Shown here one piece after another: positions 17,342 to 25,549 of a DNA stretch of 64,000 bases. How positions within the stretch are numbered: the first letter of the stretch is position 1; every line of letters begins with the position of its first letter. The notes below the pieces were generated by a model. That model did no database searches. It saw only the letters and a list, made by a program, of their open reading frames with translations, and was not told the origin of the DNA. Made by a program: the position numbers and the translations under genes. The stretch is from JAPSGM01 sp963777045 (GTDB lineage: Bacteria; Chloroflexota; Limnocylindria; QHBO01): NCBI GenBank assembly GCA_963777045.1, contig CAVZPD010000030.1:32695-96694 (forward strand), in the 5' to 3' direction.

Positions 17342-17444
17342 GGCCGGCGCAGGCGGCCGACGCATCGGGCCGGCGCAGGCGGCCGACGCATCGGGCCGGC
17401 GCAGGCGGCCGGCGCAGCGGGCCGGCGCAGCCGCTAGCGCATCG
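17342..17444. repeat. 26-bp GC-rich tandem repeat, about 4 copies
   Basis: Units begin with GGCCGGCGCAGGCGGCC and end with GACGCATCG at 17342, 17368, 17394 and 17420 (the last 25 bp and diverged), with a further decayed unit up to 17465. It directly adjoins array 2 but has a different unit. The palindromic GGCCGGC and GGCGGCC parts can pair. It lies just after the stop of the cNMP-binding gene on the minus strand. No coding signal is seen. Confidence 0.75.
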
Positions 17445-17465
17445 GCCTGGCGCACCGCCTATGCG

Positions 17466-17876
17466 TCAGTAGCCGTGATGCTCCCGCCGATGCAGCCGCG
17501 CGATCATCGCCTTCATCATCGGCAAGGCCATCTGGGGGTGCTCCTCGAGCAGCGCCTTGAACTCCCAGGCCGGGATCAGCAGGCAGGTGAGGTCCGTCTC
17601 GGCCACCACGCTGGCGGTGCGGCCATGCTCCTCGATCAGCGCCAGCTCGCCGAAGAAGTCGCCGGCCTGCAGGCGACCGACCGTACCCGTGTCGGCCCGC
17701 TCGACCCGGGCGGTCCCGCTGACGACGACATAGAGGCGGGTCGCCGGATCGCCCTCGGCCACCACCACATCGCCGGGACCGTAGTGCTGCTCGCGGGCAG
17801 AGCGCAGGACGGCCTCGCGCTCGCGCGGCTTGAGGACGGCCAGGAGCGGGACGCTGGCTGCGAGATCGCGATCCAT
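17466..17876 (-). CDS. Cyclic nucleotide-binding domain protein
   Basis: A 136-residue single cNMP-binding (CRP N-terminal-like) domain: LLAVLKPREREAVLRSARE, YGPGDVVVAEGDPATRLYVVVSGTARV, then GDFFGELALIEEHGRTASVVAETD, which is the phosphate-binding cassette (FGELAL...RTASV). The Glu and Arg that contact cAMP/cGMP are kept. There is no DNA-binding or output domain, so it may act by protein-protein contact. The start ATG at 17876 is chosen over longer extensions without domain content. The class III cyclase at 2226-5762 and the DUF2652 protein at 9247 are conceivable partners (inference). Confidence 0.85.
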   Translation of the reverse strand: MDRDLAASVPLLAVLKPREREAVLRSAREQHYGPGDVVVAEGDPATRLYVVVSGTARVERADTGTVGRLQAGDFFGELALIEEHGRTASVVAETDLTCLLIPAWEFKALLEEHPQMALPMMKAMIARLHRREHHGY

Positions 17877-17934
17877 GTCGTCGCATCGTACGCGGTGCGG
17901 CGCCGTTCCGGAAGAGCCACGGACCCGGCCCGGA

Positions 17935-18891
17935 TCAGGCGAGGAAGTGGTGGCTCCGTTCCTCGGTCGGCCGCAGGTCGTCGAGCGTCGAGATGAACGC
18001 GGCGAGCACGGGCGAGAGGACGCCCGCATCCCGCCGCCGGGCAACGACGATCTGGCGGCGGACCGCCGTCATGTCCGTCAGCTTGACCGGCACCAGCCGA
18101 CCGCTCCCGATCTCCGCCTGGACCGATGTCCGCGGCAGCAGCGCGATCCCCAGCCGCTGCTCGACCATGCGCTTGGCGGCGTCGATGTTGTCCACCTCCA
18201 GCTGCCCGCGCGGCGCGATGCCCGCCTGGCGCACGATGGCGCTGGTGAGCTCGTGGTAGGAGCTGGTCCGGTCGAACAGGATGAGGTGCTCGCTCGCGAG
18301 CTGAGCCATCCGCACGTGGCCGGCGGCAGCGAAGCGGTGGCCGCGGTGCACGACGAGCACCAGCTCGTCATCGTAGAGCAGGGTTGACGTGATGTCGGGG
18401 TGCTGGATCGGGCGCATCAGCCCGATCTCAACCTCCTCGCGCAGCACCATCTCGAGCACCTCCTCCGAGTGGCCGCTGCGCACCGAGAGGCGAACGCCGG
18501 GGTGCCCGGCCTGGAAGCGGTGCAGCATGGCCGGCAGCACGTAGGTGCTCACCGCCGGCGCGGCGCCGATGGTCAGGCTCCCCGCTCCACCGGTCCTGAC
18601 CTCCTCGACCGCGTCCCTGCCCTGGCGCAGCGCGGCCATCGCCCGCTCGGCGTGCGGCAGGAGCGCTCGTCCGGCGTCCGTCAGGCGCGAGCCCTGGCGG
18701 GACCGCACGAAGAGCTGGCTCCCCAGCGATCGCTCGAGCGCCTGGATGCGAGAGGTGACCGCCGGCTGGGTGACGAAGAGCGCCTCCGCAGCGCGCGAGA
18801 TCGCCCCCGTGCGTGCCACCTGCACGAACGCCTCGATGCGAGCGAGGTCGAGCGGGTCGTCATTCATATCAACGTGGTTTATATCAGACAT
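17935..18891 (-). CDS. LysR-family transcriptional regulator
   Basis: A 318-residue LysR-type regulator: N-terminal winged HTH (LARIEAFVQVARTGAISRAAEALFVTQPAVTSRIQALERSLG) and a two-lobed substrate-binding domain (GAGSLTIGAAPAVSTYVLPAML, VEIGLMRPIQHPDITS, LGIALLPRTSV). An ATG at 18867 is an alternative start that would place the AT-rich dyad at 18866-18884 outside the coding region. It is transcribed divergently from the small protein and isocitrate lyase genes, the usual arrangement for a LysR protein and its target. The effector is unknown. Confidence 0.9.
   Translation of the reverse strand: MSDINHVDMNDDPLDLARIEAFVQVARTGAISRAAEALFVTQPAVTSRIQALERSLGSQLFVRSRQGSRLTDAGRALLPHAERAMAALRQGRDAVEEVRTGGAGSLTIGAAPAVSTYVLPAMLHRFQAGHPGVRLSVRSGHSEEVLEMVLREEVEIGLMRPIQHPDITSTLLYDDELVLVVHRGHRFAAAGHVRMAQLASEHLILFDRTSSYHELTSAIVRQAGIAPRGQLEVDNIDAAKRMVEQRLGIALLPRTSVQAEIGSGRLVPVKLTDMTAVRRQIVVARRRDAGVLSPVLAAFISTLDDLRPTEERSHHFLA
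18866..18884. promoter_or_regulatory. AT-rich dyad, candidate LysR operator
   Basis: ATATCAACGTGGTTTATAT is a near-perfect dyad (ATAT.AAC / GTT.ATAT) in an otherwise GC-rich region and fits the LysR T-N11-A pattern. It overlaps or immediately precedes the alternative regulator start at 18867 and lies in the divergent region before the isocitrate lyase. Inferred to be a site for autoregulation and/or activation of the divergent genes. Confidence 0.45.
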
Positions 18892-19023
18892 CGGTGGAAT
18901 TGTCTTGTCTTATGGCTAGACCTCTGACAGGCTGGACGCATGCTTCAACGAACGTACTCCGCACGATCGGGCCGGGAGGTCCGACGCACGCACGGCGCAG
19001 CCGATATCCGGCGTCGAGCCCGC

Positions 19024-19143
19024 ATGAACCCGTGGCTCCTGTGGCGGCCCGAGCGACCCCAGGCGCCGCAGGTCCTGACGGTCGCGGAGCTGGCCGAGTG
19101 CCGGTGCCCGGAGATCTGCAACCGCGATCACGCCAACGAGTAG
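19024..19143 (+). CDS. Small Cys-rich protein upstream of isocitrate lyase
   Basis: A 39-residue product (or 67 residues from an ATG at 18940) ending ECRCPEICNRDHANE. The C-x-C-x3-C plus acidic RDHxNE tail resembles small hypothetical proteins I have seen in Actinobacteria-like genomes, but no function is known. It ends 10 bases before the isocitrate lyase start on the same strand, so it is probably co-transcribed. The three Cys and a His could bind a metal. The start choice is uncertain; neither has a clear ribosome-binding site. Confidence 0.4.
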   Translation: MNPWLLWRPERPQAPQVLTVAELAECRCPEICNRDHANE

Positions 19144-19153
19144 CTCGTCCGGC

Positions 19154-21448
19154 ATGGCAATCACGCATCCGGCCCGGCCGGAGGCTGCGCCCAGCTCTCG
19201 GAGGGAGCCCGCCACCGAGGCTCTTCGGAGCTGGATGGCGGACGAGCGGTTCGACGGCCTGACGCGTCTCTTCTCCGCGCGTCAGGTCGCCGAGCAGCGC
19301 GGCAGCATCGAGGTCGATTTCCCCGTTGCGCGCAACGCCGCGCGGGACCTCCACGCCCGGCTGCGCGAGCTCTTCGCGCGCGGCGAGGCGATCACCACCT
19401 TCGGACCCTACTCCCCGGGGCAGGCGGTCGCGATGAAGCGGGCCGGCATCGAGGCCATCTACCTGGGCGGCTGGGCGACCTCCGCCAAGGGCTCGAGCAC
19501 CGAGGACCCGGGGCCGGACCTCGCCTCCTATCCCCTCTCGCAGGTTCCTGACGAAGCGGCGACGATCGTGCGCGCGCTGCTGACCGCCGACCGCAACCAG
19601 TCCTTCGCCCGTGCGCACATGTCCGACGAGGAACTCGCCAACGTGCCGGCGATCGACTTCTCGCCGCTCATCATCGCCGACGCGGACACCGGCCACGGCG
19701 GGGATGCCCACGTCCGGAACCTCATTCGTCGGTTCGTGGAGGTCGGCGTCCCCGGCTACCACATCGAGGACCAGAAGCCGGGCGCCAAGAAGTGCGGCCA
19801 CCAGGGCGGCAAGGTCCTGGTTCCCGTCGACGAGCAGATCAAGCGGCTGAACGCCGCGCGCTTCCAGCTGGACGTCATGGGCGTGCCGGGCGTGATCGTC
19901 GCCCGGACCGATGCCGAAGCGGCCAACCTGCTCGACGGCGCGGCCGACGAGCGCGACCAGCCCTTCGTGCTGGGCGTCACCAGCGCCGACATTCCCTCCT
20001 ACAAGGCCGGATTCCTGGCGGTCATGCGACGCCTGCACCACGCCGGGGTGGAGGAGGTCAATGGCCACCTGCTCTACGCGGTCCCGCCTGAACAGGAGGC
20101 CGATGCCGATGCCTGGATCGAGCGGGTCGGCCTGGGCGAGGCGATCGATGCGGCTGCTCGCGATCACATCGGTCCGGCGGCCATCTCCTCGGACGAGGCG
20201 CTCGACCATGCGGCCGATGCCTTCCTGGAGGCCTGGGAGTCGAGCGCGGGCCTGAAGACCCTGGGCGAGGCCGTCGCCGACGTCATCTCCTTCCGCATCG
20301 AGGAGGGCTCCGAGCTGGAGATGAGCGTGGCGGAGTGGGAGCGCTTCGCGGCGGGCGCGTCGTGGTCAACCGCCCGCTCCGCCGCAGCCCGCATGGGCCT
20401 CCAGGTTCGTTGGGACCCGGAGCTCGCGAAGTCGCCGGAGGGCTACTACCAGGTCCGCGGCGATCCTGGCTACGCCATCGCCAAGTCGCTCGCCGTGGCA
20501 CCCTACGCCGACGTGCTCTGGATGGAGACGAAGACCGCCAACCTCGAGGAGGCACGGCACTTCGCGGAGGCAATCCACGCCATTCATCCGGACAAGCTGC
20601 TCGCCTACAACCTGTCGCCGTCGTTCAACTGGGACACGACCGGGATGAGCGAGGACGAGATGCGTGACTTCCCGCGAGAGCTCGGCCGGCTCGGCTTCGT
20701 CTTCAACTTCATCACGTATGGCGGCCACCAGATCGACGGCCTGGCGGCCGAGGAATTCACCCGGGCGCTGCGCGATGACGGGATGCTGGCGCTGGCTCGC
20801 CTGCAGCGGAAGCTGCGGCTGGTCGAGTCGCCCTATCGAACGCCCCAGACGCTGGTGGGCGGGCCGCGCGCGGATGCTGCGCTGCAGGCCGCATCGGGCA
20901 TGACCGCCACAACCAAGGCGATGGGCGCCGGATCGACCCAGGTGCAGCACCTGGTCCAGACCGAGGTGCCACCCCGCGTCCTGGCGGGCTGGCTGGCGCA
21001 GTGGGCCGCGCACCATGGCGTGGCAGGTTCACCGCAGGTGACCCTGCGGCCGCACACGGCGGGGTCGGAGGTGCTGGAGCTCGTCGTCACCGACGAAGAG
21101 GGAGGTCAGCTGGCGAACATGGTGTTCGCCACCATCCAGGATCGTCGGGGGCGAACCATCCTCTCAGTCCGGGACCAGAACACCTCCGACGCCGCGATGC
21201 GACGCAAGCGCCTCATGACGCTGGTGCACCTGTTCCTGGTGCACCGCTACGCAGCGGCATCGGTCCACTACCTGACCCCGACCGAGGACAACAGGCGCCA
21301 GTGCGAGCGGATGCGGCAGATGGGCATCTTCTCGTCGGTGCATGACGAGGTGGGCCACATCATCGTCGCCCAGGTGGATGTCACGCAGGTCCGCGCCCTC
21401 GCCGCCCCTGAGAGCCCCGAGCGTGACGCGCTGATTGCGGGCCACTGA
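19154..21448 (+). CDS. aceA: Isocitrate lyase, long ICL2-like form with C-terminal domain
   Basis: The enzyme cleaves isocitrate to glyoxylate and succinate (glyoxylate shunt). The catalytic cysteine is in KKCGH (C214), with the metal/substrate segments DADTGHGG and HIEDQKPGAKK before it and NLSPSFNW later. At 764 residues it is far longer than the usual ~430-residue enzymes and close to the mycobacterial ICL2 (about 766). The last ~160 residues (from about 590: VQTEVPPRVLAGWLAQW ... LRPHTAGSEVLELVV ... RRKRLMTLVHLFLVHRY) would match the GNAT-like C-terminal domain that lets ICL2 respond to acetyl-CoA. Controlled probably by the divergent LysR protein. No malate synthase is in the window. Confidence 0.92.
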   Translation: MAITHPARPEAAPSSRREPATEALRSWMADERFDGLTRLFSARQVAEQRGSIEVDFPVARNAARDLHARLRELFARGEAITTFGPYSPGQAVAMKRAGIEAIYLGGWATSAKGSSTEDPGPDLASYPLSQVPDEAATIVRALLTADRNQSFARAHMSDEELANVPAIDFSPLIIADADTGHGGDAHVRNLIRRFVEVGVPGYHIEDQKPGAKKCGHQGGKVLVPVDEQIKRLNAARFQLDVMGVPGVIVARTDAEAANLLDGAADERDQPFVLGVTSADIPSYKAGFLAVMRRLHHAGVEEVNGHLLYAVPPEQEADADAWIERVGLGEAIDAAARDHIGPAAISSDEALDHAADAFLEAWESSAGLKTLGEAVADVISFRIEEGSELEMSVAEWERFAAGASWSTARSAAARMGLQVRWDPELAKSPEGYYQVRGDPGYAIAKSLAVAPYADVLWMETKTANLEEARHFAEAIHAIHPDKLLAYNLSPSFNWDTTGMSEDEMRDFPRELGRLGFVFNFITYGGHQIDGLAAEEFTRALRDDGMLALARLQRKLRLVESPYRTPQTLVGGPRADAALQAASGMTATTKAMGAGSTQVQHLVQTEVPPRVLAGWLAQWAAHHGVAGSPQVTLRPHTAGSEVLELVVTDEEGGQLANMVFATIQDRRGRTILSVRDQNTSDAAMRRKRLMTLVHLFLVHRYAAASVHYLTPTEDNRRQCERMRQMGIFSSVHDEVGHIIVAQVDVTQVRALAAPESPERDALIAGH

Positions 21449-21539
21449 CGCACCCGCCCGGATTTTCCGGGCCACCCGGCCCTTGTGGACAAGCGATCGC
21501 CAATCGAGGATGCCTGCTCCAGGACCGGAGGGAGGAGCG

Positions 21540-21833
21540 ATGCGTGCGAGGGGCGAGCTCATCCGTGCCGATCGGCGCCCAATGCACCTGACGATGGAAC
21601 AGTACGTCCGCTGCCCGCGCGCCGGGATGGTATCCGTCGAGCGCTGCTTCGGCTGCGACCTGCTGCAGGGGACCCTGAGCGGCGACCATCCAGAGATCCT
21701 GTGCGCATGGTCGGAGCGGGAGCCGGCTCTGCGCCGGCACATCGCGGTCGGCCCCGGCCGGGATCGCGATCGCGCGGAAACGGTGTGTCGCACGGATGGC
21801 CCGATCTTCGAGAGCGACTGGCCGGAGGAGTAG
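21540..21833 (+). CDS. Small Cys-containing protein of unknown function
   Basis: A 97-residue product with a very strong ribosome-binding site (GGAGGGAGGAG directly before the ATG). It has YVRCPRAGMVSVERCFGCDLLQG (C-x11-C-x2-C) and two further Cys, which suggests a zinc or Fe-S knuckle. The C-terminus is Asp/Glu-rich. No family recognised. It begins about 90 bases after isocitrate lyase on the same strand. An in-frame start further upstream adds only low-complexity sequence and is rejected because of the ribosome-binding site. Confidence 0.6.
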   Translation: MRARGELIRADRRPMHLTMEQYVRCPRAGMVSVERCFGCDLLQGTLSGDHPEILCAWSEREPALRRHIAVGPGRDRDRAETVCRTDGPIFESDWPEE

Positions 21834-21866
21834 CACCCCCGAGGCCGTTGGCCGGCGGAACGCGGC

Positions 21867-22130
21867 TCAGCTGCTGGCGACGGTGGCGAGGCCGATGCCC
21901 AGCAGCCCGCTCTCCTCCCCGACCACCTTGCCGAGCACGTCCCGAGGCAGGAGCACGGTCACCAGTCCGGCCAGGATGAAGCCGATGAGCAGCTGCGGCA
22001 GGACCTCGGCGAACAGCCTCATGCCGGTGGTGACGCCACGCCACGGCAGCTCCCAGCTCCCACCGGTGCGGTACGCGATGGCCACCAGCACGGCAGCCAG
22101 CGTGCCGAGGATCAGGACTGACGTGAGCAT
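21867..22130 (-). CDS. Truncated permease-like membrane protein (UPF0718/DUF318 N-terminal type)
   Basis: An 87-residue protein from the ATG at 22130, which has GGAGGAG 10 bases upstream. Two hydrophobic helices: MLTSVLILGTLAAVLVAIAY and a longer one in LPQLLIGFILAGLVTVLLP, then RDVLGKVVGEESGLLGIGLATVASS and stop. The second half resembles the first part of DUF318/ArsP-type permeases, which normally continue for another 80-200 residues. Here nothing recognisable follows in any frame, so it looks like a remnant or a half-permease without its partner. Confidence 0.45.
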   Translation of the reverse strand: MLTSVLILGTLAAVLVAIAYRTGGSWELPWRGVTTGMRLFAEVLPQLLIGFILAGLVTVLLPRDVLGKVVGEESGLLGIGLATVASS

Positions 22131-22324
22131 GCGGCGGTACCTCCTCCTTCCGCCGCGACTGGGCGGCATGGACGTGGGCTGTGGCGCGGTCATGGGAGCC
22201 ATTCTGCGGTCGTGAGCAGCTTGCGAGGGGTCAGGAGCAGCGTGGCCGGCGCGAGGCAGCGAGCGATCACCGGGCCGCGCCGGGCGTGCGGATGGCCGAC
22301 CCCGAGGTGCTACGATCGGCTGCG

Positions 22325-22810
22325 ATGTCCGCCAGCGGCGACCCCCGTCCTCAGCGCCCGGACGCGGGAGCCGATGAGCTCGAGACGCGCCTCATCGCCA
22401 CCATTCCCCGGCTCATGCGGCACCTGCTCGCCCACGCACGCCGTCGCACGGCCTGGAAGCGGCTCACGTACCAGCAGTACAACGTGCTGCGCATCATCCA
22501 TTCCGAAGGACCGATGCCGCAGGCCGAGATTGCCCGCCGGCTCTTCGTCACGGCACCGGTCATCACGCGGCTCGCCGCGGGGCTGGTCGAGGCGGGTCTG
22601 GTCGAGAAGGGAGGCGACCCGAACGACCGTCGCAGCGTGCGCCTGACCCTGACGCGATCCGGCCGCCGACGCGCGACCGCCATGCGAAGTGACCTGCTGG
22701 CCGCCGCCAAGGAGCTGATCGAGCCGCTCCCCGAAGACCGGCGAGCGGCGGTGGCCGCGGCGCTGGACGAGCTGCAGGTCCTCCTTCCGAGCCGCCGGCC
22801 CACGCGCTGA
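22325..22810 (+). CDS. MarR-family transcriptional regulator
   Basis: A 161-residue winged-helix protein: LTYQQYNVLRIIHSEGPMPQAEIARRLFVTAPVITRLAAGLVEAGLVEKGGDPNDRRSVRLTLT shows the MarR HTH and the wing with the DxRRs motif. The start ATG at 22325 is the one nearest the domain. It converges with the MFS exporter gene (3' ends 2 bases apart). The palindromes in front of that MFS gene and of the second MFS gene at 35277-36620 are candidate operators for it (inference); its own upstream region lacks the palindrome. MarR proteins usually release DNA on binding phenolic or drug-like ligands. Confidence 0.88.
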   Translation: MSASGDPRPQRPDAGADELETRLIATIPRLMRHLLAHARRRTAWKRLTYQQYNVLRIIHSEGPMPQAEIARRLFVTAPVITRLAAGLVEAGLVEKGGDPNDRRSVRLTLTRSGRRRATAMRSDLLAAAKELIEPLPEDRRAAVAAALDELQVLLPSRRPTR

Positions 22811-22812
22811 TC

Positions 22813-24183
22813 CTATTCGCCCGCCGCGCGCGGGCGCTCGGGGACGGCCGGCGACCGGGTCGCGGGCAGAGGGCGGGCGGCAGCATCGGCCCGTGAGGCA
22901 CGGCTGGCAAGGTGCTGCCAGGCGACGAGCGCAACCACCAGGCTGGCGATGGCGCCGCCGACCAGGAAGCCCGCCGGTGGGCCCCAGAGCTGCGCCACCG
23001 TGCCGGCGAAGAAGCCCCCGAACGGGGCGGATCCGGCAAAGACCATGACGTAGAGCGACATGACGCGGCCACGCAGCTCGTTGCTGACCGAGTTCTGGAT
23101 GGTCACGTTGATCGTGTTCACCATCAGCATCGACGAGAGGCCGAGCACGACCATGAGGGGGTACGCGACCAGCGGGCTGCGGCTCAGGCCGAGGGCGAGC
23201 TCCAGGACGACGAAGACGGCGCCTCCGCCCAGGATCAGGCGCCAGAGCGGTCGGCGCGAGCCGAGGAAGGCGAGCGAGAGCGAGCCGATGAGCGAGCCGG
23301 CACCCATGATCGCGAACAGCGCGCCGTAGCCCTCCGCCCCCAGGTTCAGGGTGTCACGGGCGTAGAGCGGCAGCAGCGTCTGGAAGTTCATCCCGAACGT
23401 GGCCACGCCGCCCAGCATCACCAGCGGCCAGAGGACCGATGGCGTGCGCCGCGCGTAGCGCAACCCCTCCGCCAGGCTGCTGCGGACCGTCCCGAAGCTC
23501 TCGGGCCGCTCGATCGGCTGCAGCTTCGAGGAGTCGATGCGCCAGAGGCCGGCGATGACGCCCAGGTAGCTGACGGCGTTGATGCCGAAGTTGAATGCGG
23601 GACCGAACAGCGCCAGCGCGATCCCCGCCACGCCGGGTCCCACGATGCGGGCGGCGTTGAAGCTGGCGCTGTTGAGCGCGATGGCGTTCATGAGGTCGTC
23701 ACGTGGAACGAGCTCCGCCGCGAACGCCTGGCGCACGGTCATCTCGATGGCGTTGACCATCCCCAGCGCCGCGGCGAGCAGCATCACGTGCCAGATCTGC
23801 ACGGCGCCGGTCACGGTCAGGACGAACAGCACGCCGGCCTCCACCGACGCCACGGCGTTGACGACCATCAGCGCTCGCCGCTTGTCGATCCGATCGGCGA
23901 GCACGCCGCCCAGGGGCGCCAGCAGCATCGCCGGCGCGTACTGCAGCGCCAGCACGGTGCCGAGCTGCAACGGCGAGCCGCCGAGCAGCAGCACCAGCCA
24001 CGGCTGGCTGACCGACTGCATCCAGGTGCCGATCATGCTGACCACCTGCCCACCCAGGTAGTAGCGGAAGTTGGCGTGGCGAAGCGCCGCGAAACCCTGC
24101 CGCAGGCCGCCCGCTCGAACGACGGGCGGGCGAGGGTCGGGGTGCGGCAGGAGGCGCAGTCGAGGACCGGAAGGGCGTGACAT
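22813..24183 (-). CDS. MFS exporter (EntS-like, 12 TM), paralogue 1
   Basis: A 456-residue major facilitator with the EntS/enterobactin-exporter-like architecture: FAALRHANFRYYLGGQVVSMIGTWMQSVSQPWLV as helix 1, LADRIDKRRALMV as the A-motif loop (DRxxKR), and twelve hydrophobic segments. It is closely similar along its length to the MFS at 35277-36620 (GTWMQ, PWLVL, GGSPLQLG, DRxDKRR). Both genes share a palindrome immediately before the ATG. Export substrate unknown; the MarR context suggests toxic compounds. A TTCACA-N17-TAGCAT promoter would give a leaderless transcript. Confidence 0.85.
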   Translation of the reverse strand: MSRPSGPRLRLLPHPDPRPPVVRAGGLRQGFAALRHANFRYYLGGQVVSMIGTWMQSVSQPWLVLLLGGSPLQLGTVLALQYAPAMLLAPLGGVLADRIDKRRALMVVNAVASVEAGVLFVLTVTGAVQIWHVMLLAAALGMVNAIEMTVRQAFAAELVPRDDLMNAIALNSASFNAARIVGPGVAGIALALFGPAFNFGINAVSYLGVIAGLWRIDSSKLQPIERPESFGTVRSSLAEGLRYARRTPSVLWPLVMLGGVATFGMNFQTLLPLYARDTLNLGAEGYGALFAIMGAGSLIGSLSLAFLGSRRPLWRLILGGGAVFVVLELALGLSRSPLVAYPLMVVLGLSSMLMVNTINVTIQNSVSNELRGRVMSLYVMVFAGSAPFGGFFAGTVAQLWGPPAGFLVGGAIASLVVALVAWQHLASRASRADAAARPLPATRSPAVPERPRAAGE

Positions 24184-24185
24184 TC

Positions 24186-24221
24186 GTTAGCAATGCTAAC
24201 AAGATCGGCGGACGCTGTGAA
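24186..24221 (-). promoter_or_regulatory. Leaderless promoter with MarR-type palindrome before MFS 1
   Basis: The palindrome GTTAGCAATGCTAAC (24186-24200) begins 2 bases upstream of the ATG. On the minus strand it contains a -10-like TAGCAT (24198-24193), and a -35-like TTCACA lies at 24221-24216 with a spacer of exactly 17. Transcription would begin at or within a few bases of the ATG, so the mRNA would be essentially leaderless, and a repressor on the palindrome would cover the -10 box. Confidence 0.6.
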
Positions 24222-24286
24222 GCGCCGGCACGGGGCCGATCTCGGCTGTTCGCCGCGCCCGCGTTGTCCTACCATCGGGGCAGCAC

Positions 24287-25549
24287 ATGACCCGAGCGAC
24301 GCGCCTTGCGACGGGATGGGCGATCGCCCTTGCGGCGACGCTCCTGGTCAGCCTGGCCCTGGCGGCCCAGACATCCGCGCCGAACGCGGTCGTCTTCGAC
24401 GGTCACGCCTCACCGACGCCGGCGGCGACGGAGCCAGCAGCCTCATCTCCGTTCCCCTATTCCGAGGACGACCTCCCCGGCGTCCCACACTGGCCGCCGC
24501 AGGGAGGCGGGGCAGGTTCGCCCGACGCGGCGCGGCACCAGCCGCTGCCGCCAGAGCTCGCCACGGCCTTCTCCTCGTCACTGGAGCGGGCGCGTGCCGC
24601 CTACGGCCTCGACGTCCTGGCCCTCGGCGTGCGGGTCGATGACGGTAGCTGGACGGACGTCAGCGGCCTCGCGCGCGACGGCGTGACCGCCCTCGCCGGC
24701 GACTCCCCGTTCGCCATCGCGAGCATCACCAAGACCTTCACCGCGACGCTGGTGCTGCAGCTGGTGGAGGAGGGAAGCCTGGCGCTCGACGACGAGGTGA
24801 GCCAGCTGCTGCCGGAGGTCGGGATCCCGGCCGGCATCACCGTCGAGCAGCTGCTCTCGCACACGTCGGGGCTTCCCGACCTGCTGGCGCCGATGCGCGA
24901 CCTGATGAAGTCCGACCTGTCTCGCATCTGGACCGGCGCCGACGTGCTGGCGCACCTGGGTGCGGCGCGATTTGCGCCGGGCACCGACTACGCCTACTCG
25001 AACACGAACTACCTGCTGCTGGGGATGCTGGTCGAGCGCCTGAGCGGGCAGCCCTACGCCGATCTGCTGGCCGCGCGCCTGCTCGAACCGCTTGACCTGG
25101 ACCAGACCGGCGTGCTCACCGCGACGGGGGCGCCACCGCTGATGTCGCCATCGTGGGCGAGCACCTTCGGCGCTTCGGGCTTCATGTACTCCAGCGTCGC
25201 AGACCTGCTCGACTGGTCCGATGCGCTCTATGGCGGCCACCTCCTGCGGCGCGCGTCACTGGCCCGAATGCTCGCCTTCAGCGAGGACGGCTACGGGCTC
25301 GGGGCGCAACGGGTCGACCTTGGCGACCGGACCGGCTACGGCCACTCCGGACTGCTGCAGGGCTTCACGTCGCTGCTCGTGCGCCTGCCGGCCGAGGACG
25401 TGACGATCGCCCTCATCGGCACCTGGCAGGGTTTCGAGCCCGGTGCGCTGCTGACGCGGCGGGTCGACGGTCAGCCGTCGATCCTCGATGTGGCGCTGCG
25501 GACGGCCGGCATCGCCGTGCCGAGCTCGACCCCCAGCGGATCGCCCTAG
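24287..25549 (+). CDS. Serine hydrolase, beta-lactamase/PBP-X family (class C type)
   Basis: A 420-residue exported protein. A signal peptide (WAIALAATLLVSLALAAQ) is followed by a ~60-residue Pro/Ala-rich linker. The catalytic SITK tetrad (S146-K149), the YSN motif (DYAYSNTNY) and a GHSG box in place of KTG mark the beta-lactamase/D-aminopeptidase/esterase superfamily. Family members act as D-Ala-D-Ala peptidases, esterases or D-aminopeptidases; beta-lactam resistance is not implied. Divergent from MFS 1 and overlapping the DUF885 gene by 4 bases tail to tail. Confidence 0.85.
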   Translation: MTRATRLATGWAIALAATLLVSLALAAQTSAPNAVVFDGHASPTPAATEPAASSPFPYSEDDLPGVPHWPPQGGGAGSPDAARHQPLPPELATAFSSSLERARAAYGLDVLALGVRVDDGSWTDVSGLARDGVTALAGDSPFAIASITKTFTATLVLQLVEEGSLALDDEVSQLLPEVGIPAGITVEQLLSHTSGLPDLLAPMRDLMKSDLSRIWTGADVLAHLGAARFAPGTDYAYSNTNYLLLGMLVERLSGQPYADLLAARLLEPLDLDQTGVLTATGAPPLMSPSWASTFGASGFMYSSVADLLDWSDALYGGHLLRRASLARMLAFSEDGYGLGAQRVDLGDRTGYGHSGLLQGFTSLLVRLPAEDVTIALIGTWQGFEPGALLTRRVDGQPSILDVALRTAGIAVPSSTPSGSP

